A stretch of DNA of 35,071 bases from Candidatus Sordicultor fermentans (GCA_002385475.1 DGDO01000065.1:19237-54307); one strand, 5' to 3'; counted from the first letter of the stretch, positions 1 through 8,260 are shown. Made by a program: numbers and translations. The notes: generated by a model from the sequence alone, not told the origin.

Positions 1-23
1 AGAATCCCCCTTTAATTTAAACA

Positions 24-1283
24 TCATTCAGAAGCAACTCCTTCTTCTCCCAGAATCTCTTTTGCCCTGTCTATTGCCTTTCCTACTACCTCATCTATAC
101 CCATTTGTCCTAATATTGCCGCATTAAAGTCCTTTACAATATCAAAGGTCAGCCCGGAGGGAAGAAGCACATATCCCCACTGAGCAAACTGGGCAGTCTT
201 ATCAATGGCATCCCAGTTCTCTGGCCCCATAGGTCCCTGAACTCTGTAGTAACCCTTTTCAAGGATAGAGATGCGAGCTGACGGATTATTAGCAGCTTTA
301 TTTATTAACTCCTGTCCCTCTTCACTCATGCAGAATTCGATGAATTTCCATGCTGCATCTTTCACCTTACTTGCAGAATTAATGGTGAAGAACCCGGTGT
401 GAAGTGTAGAATACTGTCTTACCCCTTTAGGAATTGGGGCAATGTCCCATTTAAAGTTCTCTATGTCTCTATAGACTGAGACCATCCAGCTTCCATTAAA
501 TGCCATTGCTGCTTTACCAGCTACAAAGAGGTCTGTAGAAATTATACCTGAAGTACTTATTTGTGGCGGAGCAACCACTTTCTCCTCGTTGGTCAGACGA
601 TACCACCAGTTAAGAAATTCTTTAGCGCCTTCACCTATAGAAAATTGTCCTTTATCATTTACAATGTCGTCTCCAAAAGTCCCGATGAGAGAATACCACA
701 GACCCTGGAAGCCAAGAGCATCACATCCCCATTGTTCTACTTTGCCATTCTCCACCACAGTCAGCTTTTTGGCAGCGTTTTCGAAGTCTTCCCAGGTCCA
801 GTTTTCGTCCGGATATGGAACACCTGCTTTATCAAACGCATCTTTGTTATAGTACATTACTTCTGTTGCAAAACACCAGGGAAGCCCGTAGAGTTTCCCC
901 TGCATTTCTATCAGGTCTTGAACTGCAGGAATAAAATCATCCAGAGTTAAAGTCTCGCTCTCACTTACGTAATCATCTAATGGATCCACGAAGCCGCCGT
1001 TAGCAAATCTAGATATATCACACTCCCACAGGCACATGACATCTGGAGCAGTGCCAGCCATTACCATAGTAGTAAGCTTTTGAGAATATTCTGCTTCAGG
1101 AATTAGCGTAAATTCTATTTTAATATCAGGATATTTTTCTTCAAATGCCTTAACATAGTTGTATTCTTCAGAAAGAGCGTTCCAATGAGCATATTTTACT
1201 GTAGTATCAGCTGAATAAGCAGCAGGCGCCAATACACACACCAATCCCAGAACAAGCAAACCAACAAGTAACCGCTTCTTCAT
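24..1283 (-). CDS. ABC sugar transporter, extracellular solute-binding protein (family 1)
   Basis: 419 aa. Residues 1-25 form a signal peptide (KKR, then a hydrophobic core, cut near AYSA/DTT). There is no L-x-G/A-C lipobox, so it is probably a soluble periplasmic protein. The mature part has the family 1 pattern: an early YAHWNALSEEY segment, MVMAGTAPDVMCLWE, the FVDPLDDYV region, GLPWCFATEVMYYNKDAF, and a C-terminal FTINSASKVKDAAWKFIEF block. The length is normal. It should bind a sugar or oligosaccharide for a two-permease ABC importer; the permeases are not visible and probably lie to the left of the window. A long leader separates it from a promoter near 1535-1563 that carries an operator shared with the GntR gene at 3668-4348. 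With the GH127 enzyme next door, an arabinose-containing glycan is a reasonable guess. Family certain, substrate inferred. Confidence 0.93.
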   Translation of the reverse strand: MKKRLLVGLLVLGLVCVLAPAAYSADTTVKYAHWNALSEEYNYVKAFEEKYPDIKIEFTLIPEAEYSQKLTTMVMAGTAPDVMCLWECDISRFANGGFVDPLDDYVSESETLTLDDFIPAVQDLIEMQGKLYGLPWCFATEVMYYNKDAFDKAGVPYPDENWTWEDFENAAKKLTVVENGKVEQWGCDALGFQGLWYSLIGTFGDDIVNDKGQFSIGEGAKEFLNWWYRLTNEEKVVAPPQISTSGIISTDLFVAGKAAMAFNGSWMVSVYRDIENFKWDIAPIPKGVRQYSTLHTGFFTINSASKVKDAAWKFIEFCMSEEGQELINKAANNPSARISILEKGYYRVQGPMGPENWDAIDKTAQFAQWGYVLLPSGLTFDIVKDFNAAILGQMGIDEVVGKAIDRAKEILGEEGVASE

Positions 1284-1509
1284 GTTACTTTCCCTCCCTC
1301 TCTTTAGAGTTTTGTCAGGTCCTAATAATTTTCCTTTTAAATAAATATCTTAAATTTCATCACCTTACACAAAATTACACAAAATTACTACCCTCTTCTT
1401 CCGAAGCAACCTCTTTAGACTTAATATCGTTGTCGCATTTTTCCCTTCTCAAATCACCCCCTTGTGAATGCCAGCACGATAAACTGGCAAACCACCTATT
1501 TCTTTACTG

Positions 1510-1527
1510 GTCTTACCATCTTACCAA
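1510..1527 (-). promoter_or_regulatory. FadR-type GntR operator upstream of the sugar-binding protein gene
   Basis: The plus strand reads TGGTCTTACCATCTTACC, identical over 18 bp to 4357-4374 next to the GntR gene. Its first 11 bp, TGGTCTTACCA, fit the TGGTNNNACCA half-palindrome known for FadR-subfamily regulators. It lies 7 bp downstream of the -10 box, where a bound repressor would block initiation. That the local GntR protein binds here is inference. Confidence 0.75.
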
Positions 1528-1534
1528 ATAAAAG

Positions 1535-1563
1535 TATAATCATCCTGTAAAATATTGTCAATC
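1535..1563 (-). promoter_or_regulatory. sigma-70-type promoter for the sugar-binding protein gene
   Basis: On the minus strand a TTGACA -35 box (about 1558-1563) is followed by 17 bp and a TATACT -10 box (1535-1540). The boxes and spacing match the promoter of the GntR gene at 4379-4407. The start codon is about 240 nt downstream, so the mRNA has a long leader. Confidence 0.7.
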
Positions 1564-1680
1564 CTTCACTGTTATTTTTATGTTACTGTATAACCTTACT
1601 TTGAAGATTCCAAAACCAGGTCGGAAACCCGATCCCGAGTGAATATAAATATTACTCAGCGGTCTATCGAATAAATTCCT

Positions 1681-1733
1681 AAAAAAAATGCGGTTACACA
1701 CAAAACTTATACATGTAACCGCAGCCAGTTTCA
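1681..1733 (-). terminator. intrinsic terminator after the GH127 gene
   Basis: A perfect 10-bp stem, TGCGGTTACA (1689-1698) with TGTAACCGCA (1724-1733), closes a 25-nt loop. On the minus strand it is followed directly by eight U. The loop is longer than usual. It sits 24 nt past the GH127 stop codon and would end the gntR-GH127 transcript before the binding-protein promoter. Confidence 0.75.
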
Positions 1734-1756
1734 GTTCTTGGGAATCGGAAAAATTC

Positions 1757-3610
1757 TTACTTTGTTTTTATCCAGACCTCCATAGGCCCCGGAGTCCTAT
1801 TAGCCCAGGCGTAATAGGGAATGGCAGTAAACTCTATTCCTTCTTTAAGACGATTAGCTTCGTCGAGAGGCAGATAGAGTTTCTCCCAGAGTCCGGGCTC
1901 GTTAATGTATCCTTCTCCCTTTATGGCCACTATTCCACCCAATGTATCTCTATATTCCTTACTAATCTTCGTATCTTTCGGTATCTCTAAGTCCCAGACA
2001 TCCACCCCGGGATTATCCTCAGCCTCCACACAATAAACAACTGGCCCTCTTCGAATAGCTACTCTTCCTACATTATCTTTCACGCCTGGATGACTCTCCA
2101 GAAATTCTGGCCTCATATGTAAATCTAAGGTTACTGTGTCTCCCTTTTGCCATCTTCTATTTATTACCATATATCCCTTTTCTAAAGCGGGCTCAAATCT
2201 CTCTCCATTAACGTTCAAAGAAAACTCCCTGCTCCATTCCGGTTTTCTTAAAAAGATGGAAAATGAAGAATCTGCATCTACCTTAAATTCTACTAATCCC
2301 TCCCAGGGGTAATCTGTCTTTTCTTCTATTGCCACTTTAGAGCCATTAATATCAAATTCAGACACATTACTGGCATAGAGATTGACCCATATCCCCTCAG
2401 GAGATATTGAATACATATAACCAGGAATAGAAGTTATAGTCCTCGCTACATTAGGCGGACAACAGGCACAGGCAAACCATCTCTGTCTTCTGTGACCGCC
2501 TCTGTCTGCCAGAGGATTTACATAAAAGTATTCCTTCCCATCTATGGAAATTCCCGACAAAACTCCATTATAAAGTGCCAATTCCATCACATCAGCGAAT
2601 CTACCCTCGCCTGATGTCAGAAGCATTCTATAGTTCCACATAAAGTTTGCGATGGCCGCACAGGTTTCTGCATAAGCCGTTTCATTGGGTAGCTCATACG
2701 GATCTCCAAAAGATTCTCCTTCGTGTCTCGCCCCCGCAGTCCCGGTTATATACATTTTCTTGGTTACCAAGTTATCCCATAATCTCTCCAAAGCACTCCA
2801 TAAAGTTTTGTCCCCTATCTCCATATATAAATCTGTAGCGCCGCTATTCAGGTATAGAGACCTCACTGCATGACCGACAATCTCATCCAGCTCTCTAAAT
2901 GGTTTATGGTCTATGTGATAAGTACCCCCGCCAATGATGCCTTTTCCTCTCTCATCTACAAAGAATTTAGCCAGATCCAGATATTTCCGGTCATTGGTTT
3001 CCCTGTAAAGTTCTACAAGAGCCATCTCTATTTGCGGATGTCCGGGAACTCCCTCTCTCTTCCCCGGGCCAAATACTTCGGTTATGTGGTCTGCAAATCT
3101 TATCGCTATATCTAAAAAGTTTGTCTTCCCTGTAACCCTGTAGTGAGCAATGGCCGCCTGGAAGAGATGCCCGGCACAGTACAATTCATGCATATCTTTC
3201 AAGTTAGTCCAGCGGTCTTGCTTTCTGGAAAAAGTAAAATAAGTATCTAAATAACCATCTGTATCTTGAGCATCTCTTATCTCTTCTATAACGCTATCTA
3301 CGAGTTTATCCAGTTTCTCATCTTTGTTAATAGCCAGAAAATATGATACCGCCTCTATCCATTTGTAGACATCAGTATCATTAAAGAAAAAACCAGAAAA
3401 TTCTCCAGGAATCTTTCCCGCAGCAATCCTGAAATTATCCATCCTCCCGGTTTCTTCCATAATCTGATATTGAAGAGGTAAAGTGACCTCGCCCATAAGC
3501 TTTATTCTATTTGCCCAGAAGCTATCTGTAAGCTTCACTGAACTTATAGAGACAGGCTTCAACCTGACATATTTACTTTTGCTCGTATCAACTACAAAGG
3601 TATTGGACAT
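1757..3610 (-). CDS. Glycoside hydrolase family 127, probable beta-L-arabinofuranosidase
   Basis: About 617 aa. It belongs to the DUF1680/GH127 family, whose characterised member HypBA1 removes beta-L-arabinofuranose units using a zinc-bound cysteine. Counting from the Met at 3610, the predicted acid/base Glu is 299 (GESFG), and the Zn ligands and nucleophile are Glu315 and Cys317 (AETC) with Cys383 and Cys384 (ACCPPN). The 16-residue Glu-to-Glu spacing and the E-x-C/CC pattern match HypBA1. The fold should be an N-terminal alpha/alpha barrel and C-terminal beta-sandwiches. No signal peptide is seen, so it is probably cytoplasmic, acting on imported oligosaccharides. The ATG at 3616 touches the AAGGAGGA ribosome binding site; the ATG at 3610 has 7-nt spacing and is the likelier start. 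It lies 58 nt downstream of the GntR gene, probably co-transcribed. Related families GH142/GH146 share the fold. Confidence 0.92.
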   Translation of the reverse strand: MSNTFVVDTSKSKYVRLKPVSISSVKLTDSFWANRIKLMGEVTLPLQYQIMEETGRMDNFRIAAGKIPGEFSGFFFNDTDVYKWIEAVSYFLAINKDEKLDKLVDSVIEEIRDAQDTDGYLDTYFTFSRKQDRWTNLKDMHELYCAGHLFQAAIAHYRVTGKTNFLDIAIRFADHITEVFGPGKREGVPGHPQIEMALVELYRETNDRKYLDLAKFFVDERGKGIIGGGTYHIDHKPFRELDEIVGHAVRSLYLNSGATDLYMEIGDKTLWSALERLWDNLVTKKMYITGTAGARHEGESFGDPYELPNETAYAETCAAIANFMWNYRMLLTSGEGRFADVMELALYNGVLSGISIDGKEYFYVNPLADRGGHRRQRWFACACCPPNVARTITSIPGYMYSISPEGIWVNLYASNVSEFDINGSKVAIEEKTDYPWEGLVEFKVDADSSFSIFLRKPEWSREFSLNVNGERFEPALEKGYMVINRRWQKGDTVTLDLHMRPEFLESHPGVKDNVGRVAIRRGPVVYCVEAEDNPGVDVWDLEIPKDTKISKEYRDTLGGIVAIKGEGYINEPGLWEKLYLPLDEANRLKEGIEFTAIPYYAWANRTPGPMEVWIKTK

Positions 3611-3667
3611 AAACATTCCTCCTTAGCATTAAATTGTATTCTTTCCCAATATTACTTCAGAAAGATG

Positions 3668-4348
3668 CTAATAACTCTTTTTTATTTCACCTTCGAGCAT
3701 ATCTAACAATTTATCCGTCACAGCATGCGCTCTTTTGAGGTCTCTCTCTTCTATACATTTAAAAAGTTCTCTATGGAAAAAATAAGTCTTTTCTGCAAAA
3801 GAAGGACATTCCAGAGGATCTTCCCAGAAAAGGTGAAATTCCTTTAACCCGTCCAAAATGTCAAACAAGAGTTTATTACCCGCCAAACGATAAATCAGGC
3901 TATGAAAAGCCCAATTCTCCTCCCTGCTGTCATCTCCCCTTCTCTGCTTTTCTTCAAGGAGATTTACTCTTCTTTCCAGCTCTTTTATTTCATCATCGGT
4001 AATATTCTTAATGGCTTCCTCGAGAGCCAGCTTTTCTAAGGCTCTTCTGATTTTTAGAACCTCTAAAACTTTATCTTTTTCCTCATCTATATGAAGAACT
4101 AAATAAGACATATTGTCCTTCAGGGGAACTTTAATAAATGTCCCCTTTCCCGGCAACACCTCAATCAGGTTCAGACTCTCCATCTTCCTTAACGCTTCTC
4201 TCAACAGAGGGCGGCTTACCTTAAGAGCACTGGATAGCTCCCTTTCCGATGGAAGTCGGTCCCCTACTTTTAGATCGTTAGAAGAGGCATATTCTACTAT
4301 AGCTTCCATTATGCTTTCAGTTAATTTTACTCTATTAATTGGTTTCAT
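3668..4348 (-). CDS. GntR-family transcriptional regulator, FadR subfamily (FCD domain)
   Basis: 226 aa. Residues 1-75 form the winged helix-turn-helix (GDRLPSERELSSALKVSRPLLREALRKMESLNLIEVLPGKGTFI pattern, split by the usual wing). The rest is an FCD ligand domain with the typical NWAFHSLIYRLAGN segment and later His residues (FFHREL, RAHAVTD) that usually hold a metal. It probably represses sugar genes and is released by a sugar acid or sugar phosphate. Its own promoter (4379-4407) has a TGGTCTTACCA operator directly upstream of the ribosome binding site, pointing to autoregulation. The same site precedes the sugar-binding protein gene. It leads the operon with the GH127 gene. The start is ATG with AGGTGA 4 nt upstream. 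The ligand cannot be read from the sequence. Confidence 0.94.
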   Translation of the reverse strand: MKPINRVKLTESIMEAIVEYASSNDLKVGDRLPSERELSSALKVSRPLLREALRKMESLNLIEVLPGKGTFIKVPLKDNMSYLVLHIDEEKDKVLEVLKIRRALEKLALEEAIKNITDDEIKELERRVNLLEEKQRRGDDSREENWAFHSLIYRLAGNKLLFDILDGLKEFHLFWEDPLECPSFAEKTYFFHRELFKCIEERDLKRAHAVTDKLLDMLEGEIKKSY

Positions 4349-4356
4349 AGCTCACC

Positions 4357-4374
4357 TGGTCTTACCATCTTACC
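4357..4374 (-). promoter_or_regulatory. FadR-type operator in front of the GntR gene
   Basis: The plus strand reads TGGTCTTACCATCTTACC, identical to 1510-1527. It sits between the -10 box (4379-4384) and the ribosome binding site of the GntR gene, so binding would block transcription of the regulator itself. The TGGTNNNACCA core is the known FadR-subfamily pattern. Confidence 0.78.
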
Positions 4375-4378
4375 GAGG

Positions 4379-4407
4379 AGTATAACCACACTACAGGGTG
4401 TTGTCAA
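4379..4407 (-). promoter_or_regulatory. sigma-70-type promoter of the gntR-GH127 operon
   Basis: On the minus strand: TTGACA (4402-4407), 17-bp spacer, TATACT (4379-4384). It is a near-consensus promoter, with the operator 4 bp downstream of the -10 box and a short leader of about 25 nt. Confidence 0.8.
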
Positions 4408-4539
4408 CCCCCAAGAGGCTTTAGACACACCTGTTGAGAAAGCAGAGCGCTCCCCCCCATCATAAGAGAAAGAAAAGAATGGGATTTTATCCCTATTTTT
4501 CTAGTAGCACTTCTTTTCAAGCCCACCTGCGAAAGTGGT

Positions 4540-5289
4540 TCAGTATCCTCCCGATACCACCAGAACTTGCCCGGTGATAAAACTTGCTTCTTCCCGGGAG
4601 AAGAAAAGCACTGCTTCAGCTACATCCTGAGGGGTGCCTAAGCGGCCAACGGGTATTTTCTTTATTACTTCCTTTTCTTTGCCGGGAGGTGTTACTGAAC
4701 GCAAAAGATCAGTATCGATTTTACTGGGAGCGACAACATTTACAGTTATTCCATAGGGAGCAAATTCTTGAGATAATGCTTTACTTAAAGCTATAACTCC
4801 TCCTTTAGCAGCCGCATAATGAGCTCCTGAAGTACCTCCGGTTATTCCCGAAGTAGAAGATATATTGATAATTCTCCCCCATTTTTTATTTATCATATCA
4901 GGTAAAACAGCCTGGGAAACTAAGAAAGTGCCCCGTAAATTTACTGCCAGAATTTTATCCCAGGTTTCTTCTTCTATCGAAAGAGCCGAAGAATAGTAAG
5001 GGTCACCTATCCCGGCATTATTTACCAGTATATCAATAATTCCCAATTTTTGTTGAACTTGCTCTATCATCTTCTCAACTTCTTTCTTTTGAGATACATC
5101 TCCCTTTACTTTTATAGCCATAGACCCTGAACTCTCTATCTCTTCTACCATCTCTTGAGCGGCTTCCTCATTCTGAAGATAATTCACCGCTACGCGGGCA
5201 CCAGCCCGAGCCAAAGATAAAGCAATGGCCCGACCGATACCCCGGCTTCCTCCTGTAACCAGGGCGGTATGAAAAGAAAGTTTTCCCAT
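4540..5289 (-). CDS. Short-chain dehydrogenase/reductase (FabG-like, probable sugar or polyol dehydrogenase)
   Basis: 249 aa, the normal classical SDR length. The NAD(P) motif TGGSRGIG is at residues 11-18 and NNAG at about 90. The catalytic triad is Ser145, Tyr158, Lys162 (YAAAK), followed by a C-terminal FITGQVLVVSGGY end. FabG itself is similar, but no fatty-acid genes are nearby. Between a GntR regulator and a divergent sugar kinase, oxidation of a sugar, sugar acid or polyol is more likely. The start is ATG with AAGGAG 8 nt upstream. It is separated from the GntR promoter by about 130 bp with only a weak hairpin (CCAC/GTGG near 4523-4539), so it may have its own terminator or read towards gntR. 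Cofactor and substrate are not determined. Confidence 0.9.
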   Translation of the reverse strand: MGKLSFHTALVTGGSRGIGRAIALSLARAGARVAVNYLQNEEAAQEMVEEIESSGSMAIKVKGDVSQKKEVEKMIEQVQQKLGIIDILVNNAGIGDPYYSSALSIEEETWDKILAVNLRGTFLVSQAVLPDMINKKWGRIINISSTSGITGGTSGAHYAAAKGGVIALSKALSQEFAPYGITVNVVAPSKIDTDLLRSVTPPGKEKEVIKKIPVGRLGTPQDVAEAVLFFSREEASFITGQVLVVSGGY

Positions 5290-5383
5290 AGTTTTTTCTC
5301 CTTTTGCATACTTGAATGATTAGATTTCTCTTTAAATAAATTATAATAGAATCATCAAGGCAAAAGAAAGGAAAATTAGTAAA

Positions 5384-6844
5384 ATGAGAAAACAAGAACC
5401 ATTGTTTTTGGGAATTGATTTAGGAACTCAAGGGGTTAGATGCCTGGTTTCTACTCCTCAGGGAGAGATAGTGGCAGAAGGCAAAGAAAAAATTTCTCAT
5501 ATTTACCGGGAAGGAGAACGTTTTGAGCAAGAACCGGAGGAATGGTGGGAAGTAACTCTTCGAGCTTTGCAGGGAACTCTCCGCGACCTCAGGAAAAAAG
5601 GAAAAGATCCGAATTCCATTCAGGCTTTATCCTGCGATTCTACTTCTGGCACCGTCTTGGCTCTCAACCGAGAAGGACGAACTCTCAGTCGGGCTATTAT
5701 GTATAATGATGGAAGAGCTAAAGAGGAAGCAGAAATTATAAACCGTGAAGCTACCTCATTTACCGAGCGGTCAGGTTACCAGTTTGGAGCTTCTTTTGCC
5801 TTAGCTAAAGTATTGTGGTGGAAGAGAAATAACCCGGAATTGTTTGATAGAGCTCATTTTTTCCTCCATGCTGCTGATTTTATAGTGGGAAAATTGACTG
5901 GAGAGTGGGGGGTGTCAGATACCTCTAACTCCTTGAAGATGGGATATGACCTTATCGATTTTAAATGGCCTTCTTTTATCGAAAGCCGGCTGGGTATTCC
6001 TGTCTACAAACTTCCTCGGGTGGTCAATCCCGGGGAAGTAGTAGGTAATGTCAGACCCGAGATAGCTCAAAAACTGGGTTTGTCCCCCCACTGTAAGGTG
6101 GTGGCAGGATGCACCGATGGCACAGCATCTTTTTTAGCTTCCGGTGCTACCCGTCCGGGGGACGTATCCTGTGCTTTAGGAACTACTCTTGTGGTCCGGA
6201 GTATCAGTTATCAATTAATCAAAGACCCGGAGGGGCGGATTTACTGCCATCGCCACCCTGAAGGTTATTGGTTACCAGGAGGAGCGAGTAACACCGGAGG
6301 AGAATGTCTGGAGGTATATTTTCCAGGAGAAGATTATCGTGAATGGGATGAAAAAATAACTCTGGAGAACCTTCCCACCTCTCTTCTGGTTTATCCTCTC
6401 ACCCGGAGAGGAGAGCGTCTGCCTTTTTCCTCAGGGGAAGCTTCTTTTTTCCAGGTGGGTGAAGAAAAAAGCAGGGAAGAATTTTATGCTGCCTGTTTAG
6501 AGGGAGTGGGATATATAGAGCGACTGAGCCTGGAGCTTTTAGAAAGTTTAGGAGCAGATACCATAACTCGAGTGTTTGCTTCAGGAGGCGGCTCTCGTAG
6601 CCCTATCTGGCGAAAAATCCGGGCCAACATTTTAAATCGTCCTGTTTTCCTGGCTCAAACTACCGAATCAGCTTTTGGCTCTTGCGTTCTATCAGCTTCC
6701 CCTTTCTGGGGGAAAATATCACAGGCGGTGCAAGAAATGGTCCATCTCTCAGGAGAAGAAGCTCCTCATCCTTTTCTTTCTTCTCTCTATGAGGAGCGCT
6801 ACCAGACTTTCCTGGCTGAGTGCAAAAAGCGAGGCTATGTCTAA
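5384..6844 (+). CDS. FGGY-family carbohydrate kinase (xylulokinase-like)
   Basis: 486 aa, the usual length for XylB-type kinases. The N-terminal phosphate-binding loop is LGIDLGTQGVRCLV (residues 9-22). FGGY_N continues with the MYNDGRAKEEA region, and DGTASFLASGA near the domain junction carries the conserved catalytic Asp. FGGY_C contains SGGGSRSPIWRKIRANIL followed by TTESAFGSCVLSA. It phosphorylates a keto-sugar or polyol with ATP; D-xylulose, L-ribulose or L-xylulose are candidates given the GH127 arabinofuranosidase nearby. It is divergent from the SDR gene across 94 bp. A TATAAT box is at 5342-5347 without a clear -35. The ribosome binding site (AAGGAAAA) is weak and about 10 nt upstream of the ATG. 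The family is certain, the substrate is not. Confidence 0.93.
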   Translation: MRKQEPLFLGIDLGTQGVRCLVSTPQGEIVAEGKEKISHIYREGERFEQEPEEWWEVTLRALQGTLRDLRKKGKDPNSIQALSCDSTSGTVLALNREGRTLSRAIMYNDGRAKEEAEIINREATSFTERSGYQFGASFALAKVLWWKRNNPELFDRAHFFLHAADFIVGKLTGEWGVSDTSNSLKMGYDLIDFKWPSFIESRLGIPVYKLPRVVNPGEVVGNVRPEIAQKLGLSPHCKVVAGCTDGTASFLASGATRPGDVSCALGTTLVVRSISYQLIKDPEGRIYCHRHPEGYWLPGGASNTGGECLEVYFPGEDYREWDEKITLENLPTSLLVYPLTRRGERLPFSSGEASFFQVGEEKSREEFYAACLEGVGYIERLSLELLESLGADTITRVFASGGGSRSPIWRKIRANILNRPVFLAQTTESAFGSCVLSASPFWGKISQAVQEMVHLSGEEAPHPFLSSLYEERYQTFLAECKKRGYV

Positions 6845-6867
6845 AAAAGGGCTATTTCTCCCTTTTT
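6843..6867 (+). terminator. probable intrinsic terminator after the FGGY kinase
   Basis: AAAAAGGG, an 8-nt loop, then CCCTTTTT follow directly on the kinase stop codon. The stem is A/T-rich and short but ends in a U run. Between here and the aldolase at 7134 I recognise no gene. A possible 27-codon reading frame at 7001-7084, with GGAGGG some 14 nt upstream, is too weak to call. Confidence 0.5.
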
Positions 6868-7133
6868 ATCAATATCCAGAAAATTAAAGATATAAAAGGC
6901 AAAAACCACTGAGAAAAAAACCTTCATCAGCACTTGCAATTGATACCGGGGACTATGAGCAATGGTGCCACAGAGAAAATGAGGAGGGAGAGATATTACC
7001 ATGGATTTTGCGTCTCAATATAAATTTTATGGAAAATCCATTCACTTTCACAAGAAAAAAGGATTTAACCTAAGCACAGTATAGATTTTACTGGTAAAAT
7101 ATTGACGAAAGCCAATTTAGGAGGTAGATGAGG

Positions 7134-7778
7134 ATGCAACTTAAAAGCCGTCAGGAAGTTAATCAATTTCTGGAAAAAAGTAAAATCATTGCCATCATCA
7201 GAGCTCAGGAAGCACAATCACTTACTGAAGCCGTAACAGCGCTCCGAGAGGGAGGAATAAACTGCATTGAGGTTACGATGACCACCCCCGGAGCACTAAA
7301 TATCTTAGAAGAAGTAAGTAATAAAGTGGAAGGAGTGCTCCTTGGCGCCGGAACAGTTCTCGACTCAGAAACGGCGCGATTGTGCATTTTAAGTGGAGCT
7401 CGATTTTTAGTTACTCCTTCTCTCAACTTTTCCGTGATTGAAATGGCTCATCGCTACGATGTTCCCATAATTCCAGGAGCCTTAACCCCCACCGAGATTC
7501 TTGAAGCCTGGGAAAAAGGTGCAGATGTGGTTAAAGTATTTCCTGCTGGAAGCTTAGGCCCAGGCTATATTAAAGATTTAAAAGGGCCCTTCCCCCAGAT
7601 CAAGCTTTGTCCCACCGGAGGAGTCAATCTGGATAATCTCTCTTCTTTCTTAAAAGCAGGAGCCAGTTGTGTGGGGGTGGGAGGAGCGTTGGTTAAGAAC
7701 GAGTTTCTCCGGGAGAAAAAATGGGGAGAGCTAAAAGAACTGGCCAGAAAGTTCCAGGAAGCAGCCCAGAATAGCTAA
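7134..7778 (+). CDS. eda: 2-dehydro-3-deoxyphosphogluconate (KDPG)/KDPGal aldolase
   Basis: 214 aa, class I (Schiff-base) aldolase of the KDPG family. It splits 2-keto-3-deoxy-6-phospho-gluconate or -galactonate into pyruvate and glyceraldehyde 3-phosphate. The key residues sit where they do in E. coli Eda: Glu46 (CIEVTMTTPGA), Thr in GAGTVLD, and Schiff-base Lys134 (ADVVKVFPAGSLGP). CPTGGV and VGVGGALV form the phosphate site. Two in-frame ATGs exist. The one at 7128 lies 2 nt from GGAGGT, the one at 7134 lies 8 nt from it, so 7134 is preferred. The gene ends the sugar locus; its stop codon overlaps that of the convergent nuclease gene by 4 bp. It supplies the last step if the SDR and kinase make a 2-keto-3-deoxy sugar phosphate, which is inferred. 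Confidence 0.94.
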   Translation: MQLKSRQEVNQFLEKSKIIAIIRAQEAQSLTEAVTALREGGINCIEVTMTTPGALNILEEVSNKVEGVLLGAGTVLDSETARLCILSGARFLVTPSLNFSVIEMAHRYDVPIIPGALTPTEILEAWEKGADVVKVFPAGSLGPGYIKDLKGPFPQIKLCPTGGVNLDNLSSFLKAGASCVGVGGALVKNEFLREKKWGELKELARKFQEAAQNS

Positions 7779-8260
7779 TCGGCCCACAAACCAATTTTCG
7801 CCTGGCGCGCTTCTCTTTCCAGTTGTAAAAAGCGCTCAGCATACTTTACATTAGGAGGAAAGGTGGCCACACGGGCATAACCGTTGGCCACCAGCCATTC
7901 ATTAACCATTAAACCATCTATGTAAACATAGGCTAAAATTCTCCCATAACGATCTCTCTCTTCCACATCCAATTCCAGCCGTACTCTTTTTCCTTCTACC
8001 AGCCGACGATTAGCCTCATAAGCTTCCCGAGCATAGTATTCTACCTCTTTTTGAGGATGATGAAGCTCGGGGGTGTCTATTCCAATATAGCGCACTTTTT
8101 CTCCATTAGATAGCTCTATAGTATCTCCATCTATAATTCTTGCTACAAGATACACACCTTTTTCTTCACTTTGAAAATAGAAAAAGAGAAAAAGGATAAT
8201 TATTAAATAATATAGCCACCTATTTTTGGAAGAGATAGAATTGCGCCGATTTCTCCTCAT
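7775..8260 (-). CDS. Thermonuclease (SNase)-family nuclease with N-terminal membrane anchor
   Basis: 161 aa. After a basic start (RRNRRNS) comes one hydrophobic segment (about residues 15-31), then the SNase beta-barrel: VARIIDGDTIELSNGEKVRYIGIDTPE, later ERDRYGRILAYVYIDGLMVNEWLVANGYA. The Asp of DGDT, Arg of VRYIG, Asp/Glu of IDTPE and Arg of DRYGR match the Ca2+-binding and catalytic residues of staphylococcal nuclease. It would cut DNA or RNA on the outer face of the membrane, or stay tethered or be cleaved as a signal peptide. Its ATG overlaps the stop of the upstream dehydrogenase gene (ATGA), so it is the last gene of the DUF2207-lemA operon. Why a nuclease should be there is not evident. 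Confidence 0.9.
   Translation of the reverse strand: MRRNRRNSISSKNRWLYYLIIILFLFFYFQSEEKGVYLVARIIDGDTIELSNGEKVRYIGIDTPELHHPQKEVEYYAREAYEANRRLVEGKRVRLELDVEERDRYGRILAYVYIDGLMVNEWLVANGYARVATFPPNVKYAERFLQLEREARQAKIGLWAD

Larger units (their letters stand above)
1284..1756. other. 473-bp intergenic region: long leader, promoter/operator, terminator
   Basis: No gene is seen here. Read on the minus strand it holds, in order, the terminator of the GH127 gene (1681-1733), the promoter and operator of the binding-protein gene (1510-1563) and a leader of about 240 nt before its ATG. The leader contains a small hairpin (GCCAG/CTGGC, about 1470-1488) and a tandem pair of ACACAAAATT at about 1371-1390. The start codon is preceded by a purine-rich GAGGGAGGG ribosome binding site. 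Confidence 0.7.

Noticed and set aside
1371..1390. CRISPR or iteron from the ACACAAAATT pair
   Set aside because: Only two adjacent 10-bp copies with no spacers; nothing CRISPR-like exists in the window.
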